15,474 nt of DNA, taken from CAYUYV01 sp964522525. GTDB taxonomy: Bacteria > Pseudomonadota > Alphaproteobacteria > JAJFIK01. Positions 6,660 to 13,824 of the stretch are shown here, in pieces. The DNA lies in assembly GCA_964522525.1 (NCBI GenBank), contig CAZFWG010000100.1:1-15474 (forward strand). Direction: 5' to 3'. Below the pieces are notes generated by a model that was given only the letters and a program-made list of their open reading frames with translations, was not told the origin of the DNA and did not search any database. Each line of letters begins with the position of its first letter. The first letter of the stretch is position 1. A program made the translations under genes and the position numbers.

Positions 6660-7914
6660 CCGTCTGGGTATCCGCTGGCGCCGTTGATCCGGCTTCCGGT
6701 TCCTCGGGCAGCACCAGATGTTTGATCGCGAGGGCAGCCTTGCCGAAAAGGCCCAGGGCCGGCACATCGGCTTCGGCGAAGACAGGGATAGGCTCGCCCT
6801 CGAAGCCCGGCGCCAGAACCGTCATGGTGCCGATTTCCTGACCCGCCGTGATCGGGGCTTTGAGAGGATCCTGATAGGTCAGCTTGATCTTGATGTCCCG
6901 GCGCGCGGCCCGGTGGAGATAGGCCTGCACATTCTGGTCTGTGACCACGCGCACCCGGGTCGACTGGCCTTGAAAGACATCCACGCTGCCGATGGCGTCG
7001 CCGGCCTCATAAAGCGGTTCGCGGACGAAACTCGTGAAGGCCAGGGACATCAGCCGTTTGGCCTCGCGCGCCCGCAATCTGTCCGAGGTGAGCCCGTTCA
7101 CGACCAGGATGACTTCCCGGTCGCCGCGCTTGGCGGTCCCCACGAGGCCATAGCCGGAGTCCTCCGTATGCCCCGTCTTGAGACCCGTCGCCCCCTGGAA
7201 CGTATAGATCAGCGGATTGCGGTTGCCCTGTTGGATGCCGTTCCAGGTGAAATTCTGCTCCCCGAAAAGGGGGATATGTTCCGGGAAGGTCTGGAGCATG
7301 TAGCGGGCCAGGAGCCCCAGTTCCCGCGCCGTCATGCGGTGGTTCGGATCGGGCCATCCGGTCGAATTGACGAATGTGGCCTGTTCGAGCCCAAGTTCCC
7401 GGGCCCGGGCGGTCATCATGTCGGCAAAGGCTTCTTCCGTACCCGCAATGCCTTCGGCAACGGCGATACAGGCATCATTGCCGGACTGCACGATGATGCC
7501 GCGCAAGAGATCCTCAAGGCGGATGGATGAATTGACTTCGGCCCCCATGGTCGAGGAACCGGACTTGAAGCCGCCCTTGCGCCATGCGTTCTCGCTGATC
7601 ACGAATTCATCGTCGAGAGACAGCTCGCCCGATTGCAGGCGCTCGAAGACCATGGTCAGGGTCATGAGCTTCGTCATGGAAGCCGGCGACATCAGCGTGT
7701 CGGCATTTTTCTCGTAGAGAACCTGGCCGGTTTCACCATCCATCAGGATGGCGAAATCGCTGGGCGTATCAACGATCTCCTTGGCGTTGCCGGGCTGCAC
7801 CGTGAGAGCGAAACCGAAGACCAATGTGAAAATGACAAACAGACCGGGGTTCGGGAATTTCGCAAAACCACGGGGGCGGATCATCGGCTTGTCACAAACA
7901 GGCATTGGGTTCAT
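6649..7914 (-). CDS. D-alanyl-D-alanine carboxypeptidase (PBP5/6 family, DacA/DacC-like)
   Basis: A 421-residue low-molecular-weight penicillin-binding protein that trims the terminal D-Ala from peptidoglycan pentapeptides in the periplasm. It has a signal peptide with a hydrophobic core at about residues 24-40. The peptidase S11 domain holds S79-M-T-K82 (nucleophile and base), S144-G-N and K246-T-G-H. A PBP5-type C-terminal beta domain covers about 300-385. The tail GLFGKAALAIKHLVLP at about 388-403 may be an amphipathic membrane anchor, followed by an acidic, Pro/Ala-rich end. GGGAG at 7921-7925 abuts an ATG at 7920 but lies 6 bases from the ATG at 7914, so 7914 is preferred. It is 69 bases downstream of rlpA, and its stop overlaps tmk. 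DacA, DacC and DacF cannot be told apart here. Confidence 0.94.
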   Translation of the reverse strand: MNPMPVCDKPMIRPRGFAKFPNPGLFVIFTLVFGFALTVQPGNAKEIVDTPSDFAILMDGETGQVLYEKNADTLMSPASMTKLMTLTMVFERLQSGELSLDDEFVISENAWRKGGFKSGSSTMGAEVNSSIRLEDLLRGIIVQSGNDACIAVAEGIAGTEEAFADMMTARARELGLEQATFVNSTGWPDPNHRMTARELGLLARYMLQTFPEHIPLFGEQNFTWNGIQQGNRNPLIYTFQGATGLKTGHTEDSGYGLVGTAKRGDREVILVVNGLTSDRLRAREAKRLMSLAFTSFVREPLYEAGDAIGSVDVFQGQSTRVRVVTDQNVQAYLHRAARRDIKIKLTYQDPLKAPITAGQEIGTMTVLAPGFEGEPIPVFAEADVPALGLFGKAALAIKHLVLPEEPEAGSTAPADTQTDGE

Positions 7915-7983
7915 CAGCATCTCCCGTCATTCATCGCCATATCATCAATGGAGTTGTCGTCCGGCGTGCCGCATGTATCGACA

Positions 7984-9120
7984 CTAGCGATCGTCGACAA
8001 CGGTCGGATCGCCATATCCCAGATTCCGCAGCGCAGCAGCCGCCGCCCGGATCGACTCAAGCGATATCAGCGGCCCCACCCTTACGCGATAGACCCGCCT
8101 TTCGTCGAGTGTAACCTCGGATATGGAGGTCCGGCCCAAATCCGGCACCGCCGGGGCGCCTCGTTGGCCGATATCCTGGGCCACGGCCCGGGCGTGCCTT
8201 TCCTCCCAATAGGCGCCGGCCTGGAGGAACACGCCGCGCCCTTCCGGGAGCGCATCCAACATCTGATCCGATGGGCGATCGAAATTAAGGTCGAAATCGG
8301 ACGGCTTTGCGGTCGGGGGAGCGCCGTCTTGCCACGATCGCGCGCCCTCCCAGGCGGGCTGTGACGGGACCACACCGGGCTTCGGCGCGGGCAAAGGCAC
8401 ATTGCCCCGGGTCGCGATCAGTTCGGCCACGACAGCGGAGCCGCCCCGCTGCCAATCCGTCGTGTTCGAGGCGTAGCGCAGTTCCCGGCCGATGGGTGCC
8501 GGTCCCAACATCCGCACACGAACCTCAACATGGCCCGCATAGCGGAAGCCCAAGGCTTCGGCGGCCGCCTCGGAGAGATCGATGATCCGCTGTTTGCGGA
8601 ACGGACCGCGATCATTGACCCGCACTTCGATGGTGCGCCCGTTCTCCAGATTGGTCACGGACACCCGGCTCGGCAGGGGCAAGGTGGGATGGGCGGCGGT
8701 CATCCGGAACTTGTCGAAAATCTCGCCATTGGCCGTGCGCCGGCCATGGAACTGGTCCCCGTACCAGGAGGCGACGCCCACCTTGTCATAGTCCCAGTCC
8801 TCGCTGGGGCGGTAGAGACGCCCGGCGATCCGGTAAGGTTTGCCGACCTTGTAGACCCCGTCCCTGAAGGGGTCGGAGATGGGACGAATGGGCGTTGTCG
8901 AGGATGGCGGCTTGGTGACGCAGGCGGCGGCCAGCACGCACAGACCCACCGTGGCCAGCCGGCGGAATCCACAAAACGCGCCATCGGTTAGGGCGCGCGT
9001 CACCGTCAGCACCCCCAAAACCCCACACGCCGCCTGATTGCGTTCATCCACCGCTTTCTTCTCACACGCCATACACAAATCCCCCGGATCGGTTACAATC
9101 CAAGGACACTGTTGCTTCAT
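7984..9120 (-). CDS. rlpA: RlpA-family septal lytic transglycosylase lipoprotein with SPOR domain
   Basis: A 378-residue protein as drawn. A lipobox LAAAC (C67) follows an FRR-containing hydrophobic segment. The double-psi beta-barrel domain runs about 112-205, with GVASWYGDQFHGRRTANGE and VNDRGPF, whose Asp is the proposed catalytic residue. A low-complexity linker follows, then a SPOR domain at about 297-376 (GVFLQAGAY to VGPL). The family cleaves denuded glycan strands at the division septum, and SPOR binds such strands. The start is unresolved: ATG 9120 has the best ribosome binding site but leaves 66 residues before the lipidated Cys, including a C5/C16/C19/C32 cluster. ATG 9072 or GTG 9003 would give a more normal lipoprotein signal, GTG 9003 best. 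It heads the run with the carboxypeptidase. Confidence 0.92.
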   Translation of the reverse strand: MKQQCPWIVTDPGDLCMACEKKAVDERNQAACGVLGVLTVTRALTDGAFCGFRRLATVGLCVLAAACVTKPPSSTTPIRPISDPFRDGVYKVGKPYRIAGRLYRPSEDWDYDKVGVASWYGDQFHGRRTANGEIFDKFRMTAAHPTLPLPSRVSVTNLENGRTIEVRVNDRGPFRKQRIIDLSEAAAEALGFRYAGHVEVRVRMLGPAPIGRELRYASNTTDWQRGGSAVVAELIATRGNVPLPAPKPGVVPSQPAWEGARSWQDGAPPTAKPSDFDLNFDRPSDQMLDALPEGRGVFLQAGAYWEERHARAVAQDIGQRGAPAVPDLGRTSISEVTLDERRVYRVRVGPLISLESIRAAAAALRNLGYGDPTVVDDR

Positions 9121-9122
9121 AT

Positions 9123-9130
9123 CTCCTTCC
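9123..9130 (-). promoter_or_regulatory. Strong Shine-Dalgarno sequence ahead of ATG 9120
   Basis: Read on the minus strand, GGAAGGAG lies two bases before the ATG at 9120. The match to the 16S tail is good but the spacing is shorter than usual. It argues for initiation at 9120, against the lipoprotein signal geometry, which favours a start further in. Confidence 0.45.
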
Positions 9131-9152
9131 ATTTGCATAAGCGATCCGACCG

Positions 9153-10532
9153 TTGAGCCACAAGCCACGACCCACGCTCTCTGAAGAGCTTGTAACCCTG
9201 GTCTTGGAAAAGACCATCACGGACCATGACCGGCAGCAGGCCGCGAGCCTGGTGCTCGACGCCGTTGCCAATGCCTTGGGCGGCCGGGTCACGGAACCCA
9301 GCCGCATGGTCCAGAGCTGGTGGCAGGATTTGATGCCGGGCGCCATGCCCGAGGATCCGGGCCGGGAAGCTTTCGTGCTGGGCGCCCTGACCCATTCCCT
9401 CGAAATCGACGATCTGCACCGGGCCTCCGTCGTCCATCCGGGCTGTGTGGTGGTGCCGGCGGCGTGGGCCTGCGCCCGGGCCATCCGCGCGGACGGAACG
9501 CGTTTCCTGGATGCGGTCATCCGCGGCTTTGAGGTCGCTTGCCGGATTGGCATGGCCGTTGGCGCCGAGCACTACCGGATCTGGCACAACACGGCGACCT
9601 GCGGGCCCTTTGGTGCCGCCATGGCCGTCGGGTCCATGCTGGGTCTCGACCACCAGGGACTGGTCAACGCCCTAGGCAATGCGGGCACCCAGAGTTCCGG
9701 GGTCTGGGAGTTCCTGGACAGTGGGGCCATGAGCAAACATCTCCATGCGGGACGGGCCGCCGAATCCGGGTGGATGGCGGCGAGCCTCGCGGCGCAGGGC
9801 TTTACCGGACCCGCCACCATTCTGGAGGGACGGCGGGGCTTTTTCGCCGCCACCTGCCCCGACGGACTGCCCTATCGGGTGCTTGAGAACCCGCAAGCGC
9901 CCTGGCAGGTCCACGACACCTCGATCAAACCCTGGCCCTCTTGCCGGCATACCCATCCGGCTATCGACGCGGCCCTTGAACTGCGGGCCCAATGGGCGGC
10001 CCAAACGCCGGACGGCGCGGCGCTCGACCCCATGGCCCTCAAAGGCATCCATGTGCGCACCTATCAGGCCGCGATTGACGTGGCCGATCGGGTCAATCCC
10101 ACTTCCGCCTATGAAGCCAAATTCTCCATGCAGCATTGCGTGGCCGCCGCTCTGGCTGCGGACAGTCTCGGTTTCGACGCGTTCGAGGAAGCGACCCGCA
10201 AGGCTCTGGCCCCCTGGCGCGCCCGCGTCTCCGTCATGATCGATCCGACCTATGAGGAAGCCTATCCTCGGGCCTGGGGCAGCACCGTCTCGCTCATTCT
10301 TCGGGATGGCGCCCGGCTGGATGCGCAAAGGACCCATGCGAAGGGCGATCCCGAGGCCTCTTTGAGCGCTGAAGAACTCGCCCATAAGGCCCGGATGTTG
10401 TTGAGCCATGGCGGCATTCCCCAGCCCGACATGTGGATCGAGCTGTTGCTGCGGATCGGCCAGGCGCCTGCCCTGCCCGATTTGCGGCCCCTGCTCCTCC
10501 TCGACCGCCCGTCCATGAGCCAGGCGAGCTGA
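9153..10532 (+). CDS. MmgE/PrpD family protein
   Basis: A 459-residue member of the MmgE/PrpD family, which includes 2-methylcitrate dehydratase and other hydro-lyases or isomerases. The all-alpha N-terminal domain shows QQAASLVLDAVANALGG, then LEIDDLHRASVVHPGCVVVPAA. The conserved stretch around the domain boundary reads HNTATCGPFGAAMAVGSMLGLD, then HAGRAAESGWMAASLAAQGFTGP. The smaller C-terminal domain follows (KPWPSCRHTHPAIDAALEL, then AKFSMQHCVAAAL). No prpB, prpC or acnD is nearby, so a methylcitrate role is not supported and the substrate is unknown. TTG at 9153 is the first possible start after an in-frame TAA at 9138; it has no good ribosome binding site, but the family's first helix needs it. 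It diverges from rlpA, with only 32 bases between the starts as drawn. Confidence 0.9.
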   Translation: MSHKPRPTLSEELVTLVLEKTITDHDRQQAASLVLDAVANALGGRVTEPSRMVQSWWQDLMPGAMPEDPGREAFVLGALTHSLEIDDLHRASVVHPGCVVVPAAWACARAIRADGTRFLDAVIRGFEVACRIGMAVGAEHYRIWHNTATCGPFGAAMAVGSMLGLDHQGLVNALGNAGTQSSGVWEFLDSGAMSKHLHAGRAAESGWMAASLAAQGFTGPATILEGRRGFFAATCPDGLPYRVLENPQAPWQVHDTSIKPWPSCRHTHPAIDAALELRAQWAAQTPDGAALDPMALKGIHVRTYQAAIDVADRVNPTSAYEAKFSMQHCVAAALAADSLGFDAFEEATRKALAPWRARVSVMIDPTYEEAYPRAWGSTVSLILRDGARLDAQRTHAKGDPEASLSAEELAHKARMLLSHGGIPQPDMWIELLLRIGQAPALPDLRPLLLLDRPSMSQAS

Positions 10533-10577
10533 TCTCTACGGCGGGCCGAACATCCGTCCACAAAAGAAACCGACCAC

Positions 10578-10609
10578 AAAAAAAGGAGGAAACCGGACCG
10601 GTCTCCTCC
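10578..10609 (-). terminator. Intrinsic terminator of the small secreted-protein gene
   Basis: Read on the minus strand, a GC-rich stem-loop (10609-10585) is followed at once by seven T residues (10584-10578). The outer stem is 6 bases (GGAGGA with TCCTCC), then comes one A-C mismatch and a 4-base inner stem around a 3-base loop. It begins 25 bases after the stop codon at 10635. On the plus strand no T-run follows the stem, so it should not end MmgE/PrpD transcripts efficiently. Confidence 0.85.
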
Positions 10610-10634
10610 CCTCCGTTTGTGACGAACGCGCTTG

Positions 10635-11054
10635 TCAGAGAACGGCGCCCAACACTTCATCAAAGGAGAAGGCGATGGGCGACATGCCTTCCTCGACCCG
10701 CGCGAAGGTGATGGACGCGAACAGGAACTCGCGGTTCCCCAGATAGATCGCATAAGTGTAGGTCTCGAAGGACGTGCCGAGTTTCTCCACGTCCAGACGA
10801 TCCACATACACCGCTTTGGCGTCATCCATGGCCAGGACGAAGGGGCTGACCGTCGCGGTCACTTCCGTGACCATTTCTTCACCCAGAATATCCGTAAACC
10901 GCTGTTGGAAGGCCTCCATATCGCCGGTTTTCAGAATGTCCATGGTTTCGGCAACCCATTTTTCTGGGTTTGCGACGGGTTTGCCGGCCGACGCCGACGC
11001 GCCGGTGACAACAACGAGCGCCAGGGCGAAAAGGGCCGCAAAGACGGTGCGCAT
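10635..11054 (-). CDS. Small secreted protein of unknown function
   Basis: A 139-residue protein with a clear signal peptide (hydrophobic residues 5-17, cleavage likely after the ASA at about 20-23), leaving roughly 116 residues in the periplasm. The mature part begins with helices (NPEKWVAETMDILKTGDMEA, then FTDILGEEMVTEVTATVSPF). It then turns beta-rich: AKAVYVDRLDVEKLGTSFET, YTYAIYLGNREFLFASITFA and SPIAFSFDEVL. The helix-then-sheet order suggests a small alpha+beta fold of the NTF2-like kind, but I do not recognise the family. There is no cysteine in the mature part. The ATG at 11054 has AGAGAGGA about 7 bases upstream. It lies 68 bases after the AraC-family gene on the same strand and has its own terminator, so it could be co-transcribed with that regulator or stand alone. 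Confidence 0.75.
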   Translation of the reverse strand: MRTVFAALFALALVVVTGASASAGKPVANPEKWVAETMDILKTGDMEAFQQRFTDILGEEMVTEVTATVSPFVLAMDDAKAVYVDRLDVEKLGTSFETYTYAIYLGNREFLFASITFARVEEGMSPIAFSFDEVLGAVL

Positions 11055-11122
11055 GGCTGGTCCTCTCTATGGGATGGAAAGAAAGCAGCGGCACTCTACG
11101 CCTTTTGATCATCCGCGCACCC

Positions 11123-12043
11123 TCACGCGCCATCAAACATGCGAGAGGTGGGCTCGGCGCCGCCCACCCTGTCCGGCACGTCACCAAAATCGAAAGCCGG
11201 CTTGAGTGCGACCAGATCCGAGGGCGCAAGGCCAAACATGTCCTTGAAAACAGCACTCAGATGGGCGGAACTGGCAAAACCGGCACCATGGGCGGCCATC
11301 GTGAGACTGTCTCCCGCCGCCAGGGCCGGCATCACGATGGCCATGCGCTTCCACAGCCGATAGCGGCGAAAGGGCATGCCGACGGCCTGACGGAACAGGA
11401 AGCGAAAGCGGGAGGCCGACAGACCGGCCAATCCGGCGGCATCCTCGATTTTCGGGAACGCCTGGGGGGCGCCATCGATGGCACGGATGGCCGCCGCCAG
11501 TCTCGGCTCCGGTTCGCCCCGACGCGGGATCCCAAGCGCCGCACATAGCCCGTCGGCGGACCATCCCGATACGGCNNNNNNNNNNNNNNNNNNNNNNNNN
11601 NNNNNNNNNNNNNNNNNNNNNNNNNNNNNNNNNNNNNNNNNNNNNNNNNNNNNNNNNNNNNNNNNNNNNNNNNNNGCGTGATCCGTATCCGCGTGATCCT
11701 GGCCATGCGACTTCAAGACTCGGGAATGGGCCGCCGTCATATCGATCTCCTTGAGGGCCTGATGATCGTCGCTGAGGGCATCGAGATAGAGAAAGGCCAT
11801 GGGGCCCACGGCCCGAAGATGATGATCCGCCCCCGGTGGAATGAGCGCGATCCTCGCGAGAACCGGCGGCGGTGGTGCCGCCATCAAACGCAACTCGAAG
11901 GGCTCATCCAGGGCCATGGCAATGGTGGCCACGGCATTCTTGTGGGGCGCCAGATCCAGCGGCGGACCGATAAAAGCGGCCCTGGTCCCCGACAGGGAGA
12001 TCCGCGGCCGTATAGTCGGTTTCTGAAAGCCCCCTTCGGCCAT
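11123..12043 (-). CDS. AraC-family transcriptional regulator, interrupted by an assembly gap
   Basis: Two halves flank the N gap. The N-terminal half (12043 to 11676) has a cupin-like sensor look: GTRAAFIGPPLDLAPHKNAV, then VLARIALIPPGADHHLRAVG and MAFLYLDALSDDH. The C-terminal half (11575 to 11123) has an AraC DNA-binding domain: first helix-turn-helix AAGLAGLSASRFRFLFRQAV, then GMPFRRYRLWKRM, then the second with GDSLTMAAHGAGFASSAHLS and FKDMFGLAPSD. Both halves are in one frame across 100 N, but a 100-N gap usually stands for unknown length, so the true protein is not necessarily 306 residues. The start at 12043 opens the recognisable N-terminal domain and leaves 39 bases to a divergent DUF4345-type gene, its most likely target. 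Upstream in-frame sequence is not protein-like. Confidence 0.82.
   Translation of the reverse strand: MAEGGFQKPTIRPRISLSGTRAAFIGPPLDLAPHKNAVATIAMALDEPFELRLMAAPPPPVLARIALIPPGADHHLRAVGPMAFLYLDALSDDHQALKEIDMTAAHSRVLKSHGQDHADTDHXXXXXXXXXXXXXXXXXXXXXXXXXXXXXXXXXXAVSGWSADGLCAALGIPRRGEPEPRLAAAIRAIDGAPQAFPKIEDAAGLAGLSASRFRFLFRQAVGMPFRRYRLWKRMAIVMPALAAGDSLTMAAHGAGFASSAHLSAVFKDMFGLAPSDLVALKPAFDFGDVPDRVGGAEPTSRMFDGA
11576..11675. other. Assembly gap of exactly 100 N
   Basis: Exactly 100 unspecified bases, the usual placeholder for a scaffold join of unknown size. It falls inside the AraC-family gene between the sensor and DNA-binding domains. The right edge abuts a short direct repeat, which may have stopped assembly. 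Confidence 0.98.
11676..11699. repeat. Partial 15-bp direct repeat at the gap edge
   Basis: GCGTGATCC occurs at 11676-11684 and again at 11691-11699, a 15-base period. On the coding (minus) strand this reads as His/Asp-rich D-H-A-D-T-D-H-A. The repeat begins at the last N, so more copies could lie in the gap. Confidence 0.5.
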
Positions 12044-12082
12044 GTCGGCTAGTCCATACCAAACAGGGTTGGGAGGGTGGTG

Positions 12083-12442
12083 ATGGGCGACAGTATCATC
12101 GGCTTGATCGCTTTCGGGTTTCTGGTCATGGGCGGGGCCGCCATTGTCGCCCCGATCCGGGTTACGGAACAGTTCGGTATCCCCGTGTTGACGGCGGCGG
12201 GTCGCAACGAGGTACGGGCGGTCTATGGCGGTTTCGGTCTCGCCATGGCGGGCCTGCTGGCGACGGTTCTTGTCCTGCCCGACCTGCGGGCGGGCGTCAC
12301 ACTCACCATCGGCGTGGCGCTTGGCGGGATGGCGGGGGGAAGACTGCTCTCGGCCCTGATGGACCGAACGATCGGCCGCTTCCCGCTGTTCTATCTGGGC
12401 CTGGAGAGTCTCGCCGCCGCCTCGCTTCTCTATCTGGCTTGA
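12083..12442 (+). CDS. DUF4345-like small membrane protein
   Basis: A 119-residue protein with about four hydrophobic helices: residues 3-22, 43-66, 72-92 and 101-119. The loop after helix 1 reads PIRVTEQFGIPV, and helix 2 opens with RNEVRAVYGG, the arginine-rich motif that characterises DUF4345 proteins. The function of this family is unknown. GTG, GTG and ATG codons follow one another from 12077; the ATG at 12083 is chosen because GGGAGG at 12071-12076 lies 6 bases before it. The gene diverges from the AraC-family regulator 39 bases away, so their promoters must overlap and regulation by that protein is likely. Its last 13 bases overlap the end of the opposing membrane-protein gene. Confidence 0.82.
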   Translation: MGDSIIGLIAFGFLVMGGAAIVAPIRVTEQFGIPVLTAAGRNEVRAVYGGFGLAMAGLLATVLVLPDLRAGVTLTIGVALGGMAGGRLLSALMDRTIGRFPLFYLGLESLAAASLLYLA

Positions 12443-12804
12443 GCGCGCCAAGCGTCGATACAAACGAACACAAGCGGCGCGAGCCCCGCCACATCAGCCC
12501 AGGCAATCGTCCTCAAGGCCCCCGGCGGGAGACCCGCCCGGGCATAGACAAGCAGAAAGCCCAGCATGCTGATGCCCGCAATGACGGCCGCGAGCGGGCG
12601 GACCTTGGGATCGAGCACCGCCCAGATCGTGGCCACCATGACGGCAAGAAACAGGGCGCCCCGATGAATGAGCAAGACGCCCGGATCCCCTTGCGGGCTG
12701 ACCCCGTAAAGCCGTTCGACCAAGCGCGGCATGACCAGAACAAGGGCCGGTGTGACATGCAGCGCGCCGAGCGCGAGCCATGCCACCTTGACCATACTCT
12801 CCAT
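12430..12804 (-). CDS. Small four-helix membrane protein of unknown function
   Basis: A 124-residue integral membrane protein with about four helices: residues 4-26, 45-64, 69-87 and 98-116. Between helices 1 and 2 it reads MPRLVERLYGVSP, and helix 2 opens with LIHRGALFLAVM. I do not recognise a named family, though similar small proteins occur in alphaproteobacteria and sphingomonads, some under misleading enzyme names. The ATG at 12804 is well supported by GGAGG 5 bases upstream on the minus strand. It lies 84 bases downstream of lpxO on the same strand, so it may share that transcript. The stop codon falls inside the end of the convergent DUF4345-like gene. The helix layout and loop motif resemble that neighbour, hinting at distant homology. 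Confidence 0.72.
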   Translation of the reverse strand: MESMVKVAWLALGALHVTPALVLVMPRLVERLYGVSPQGDPGVLLIHRGALFLAVMVATIWAVLDPKVRPLAAVIAGISMLGFLLVYARAGLPPGALRTIAWADVAGLAPLVFVCIDAWRAQAR

Positions 12805-12888
12805 GATTTCCTCCGCTGCCTTCCAGCCTGTGGAGGTAGCGATAGAAGACGGCGGCGGCTTTCAAAATCCGACTGAGATGGCGGCGGG

Positions 12889-13824
12889 TCAGACAAAAAT
12901 CAGATAGGCGATCCCGACCCAGCTTGCGTATTTCACCGCATAGTAGAGCTTGCGATTGGCTTTTTTGAGGGCCTTGAACTTCATCCGTATGGGGTACACA
13001 AAGCCGAAGATCTTGTTGAGAATGCCGACTTTCTCACCGGTCTCGTTCCTGGTGGCTGCGAAAGCAAGAAGGGTATTGGCCACGGCCCGGTTCACGGCGC
13101 GCGCCCCGCCGAATTTCATGGGCCGCTCGATATCGCAAAAAAGAATCAGCCGGTCGCTGTCGGCATTGTTTTCCGCATGGTGAATATAGGTCTCGTCGAA
13201 GATGACGTCCTCACCATCCCGCCAGCTGTAGCGCTGGCCATCTACTTCCAGGAAGCACGTGTCCACATTCGGGCAGGCAAGCCCCAGATGATAGCGGATT
13301 GAACCGGCATAGGGGTCCCGGTGTTTCACGAGCTTGCCGCCGGGAGGCAGCATTGTGAACATCGCGGCTTTCATTCCGGGCACGGATCTGAGCAGTTCAA
13401 CGGTTTTCGGACAGTCCCGTTCCGCCGAGGCTAAAGGGTCCGCGTACCACTTGAGATAATAGCGTTTCCAGCCTCGCCGAAAGAAGGAATTGAAGCCCAG
13501 ATCATCGAAACTCTCGGAGGCTTTGACCGCGCCTTCCTCGTGAAGGGCCAGGGCTTCATCGCGGATCGTCTGCCAGTTCTCCCGGAGCGGAGTGAGCACC
13601 TCGAAATCCTTGACGTCCAGAATCGGCCGGTTGGGCACGGCCGAAAAGGCGTACATGAAGACATTGATCGGCGCCATGAAGGTCGAGTGGTCGAAGAGCT
13701 GGCGCGTAAATTTATGACGCACCACGCCACGGTAGTGGACCCAGGCGGCGGATCCCAAAAAGACATAAAGGACAATGAATTTCGCCGAAAACGCTTCGGC
13801 GACCCATGGGCCAAGCTGCGACAT
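12889..13824 (-). CDS. lpxO: LpxO-type lipid A 2-hydroxylase (aspartyl/asparaginyl beta-hydroxylase family)
   Basis: A 311-residue Fe(II)/2-oxoglutarate dioxygenase close to LpxO in length and sequence. A membrane helix (about 14-29) is followed by VHYRGVVRHKFTRQLFDHST and FMAPINVFMYAFS, then FNSFFRRGWKRYYLKWY. The catalytic core has H168-R-D170 in KHRDPYAGSIRYHLGL, the second iron-binding His at 215/216 (FDETYIHHAEN), and R225 (DRLILFCDIERP) for 2-oxoglutarate. A second hydrophobic segment ends the protein (about 297-311). Known LpxO enzymes 2-hydroxylate a secondary acyl chain of lipid A at the inner membrane; whether this organism's lipid A offers the same acyl chain is an inference. The ATG at 13824 has GGGAG about 9 bases upstream. 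It is first in its strand run, with the four-helix membrane protein downstream. Confidence 0.92.
   Translation of the reverse strand: MSQLGPWVAEAFSAKFIVLYVFLGSAAWVHYRGVVRHKFTRQLFDHSTFMAPINVFMYAFSAVPNRPILDVKDFEVLTPLRENWQTIRDEALALHEEGAVKASESFDDLGFNSFFRRGWKRYYLKWYADPLASAERDCPKTVELLRSVPGMKAAMFTMLPPGGKLVKHRDPYAGSIRYHLGLACPNVDTCFLEVDGQRYSWRDGEDVIFDETYIHHAENNADSDRLILFCDIERPMKFGGARAVNRAVANTLLAFAATRNETGEKVGILNKIFGFVYPIRMKFKALKKANRKLYYAVKYASWVGIAYLIFV

Noticed and set aside
6660..6767. A longer start for tmk at 6767
   Set aside because: The added residues overlap the carboxypeptidase end, and the P-loop strand begins right after the ATG at 6659.
12044..12463. Extension of the AraC-family gene to 12463
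   Set aside because: It would run through the whole divergent DUF4345-like gene, and the translation there is charged and unlike a sensor domain.
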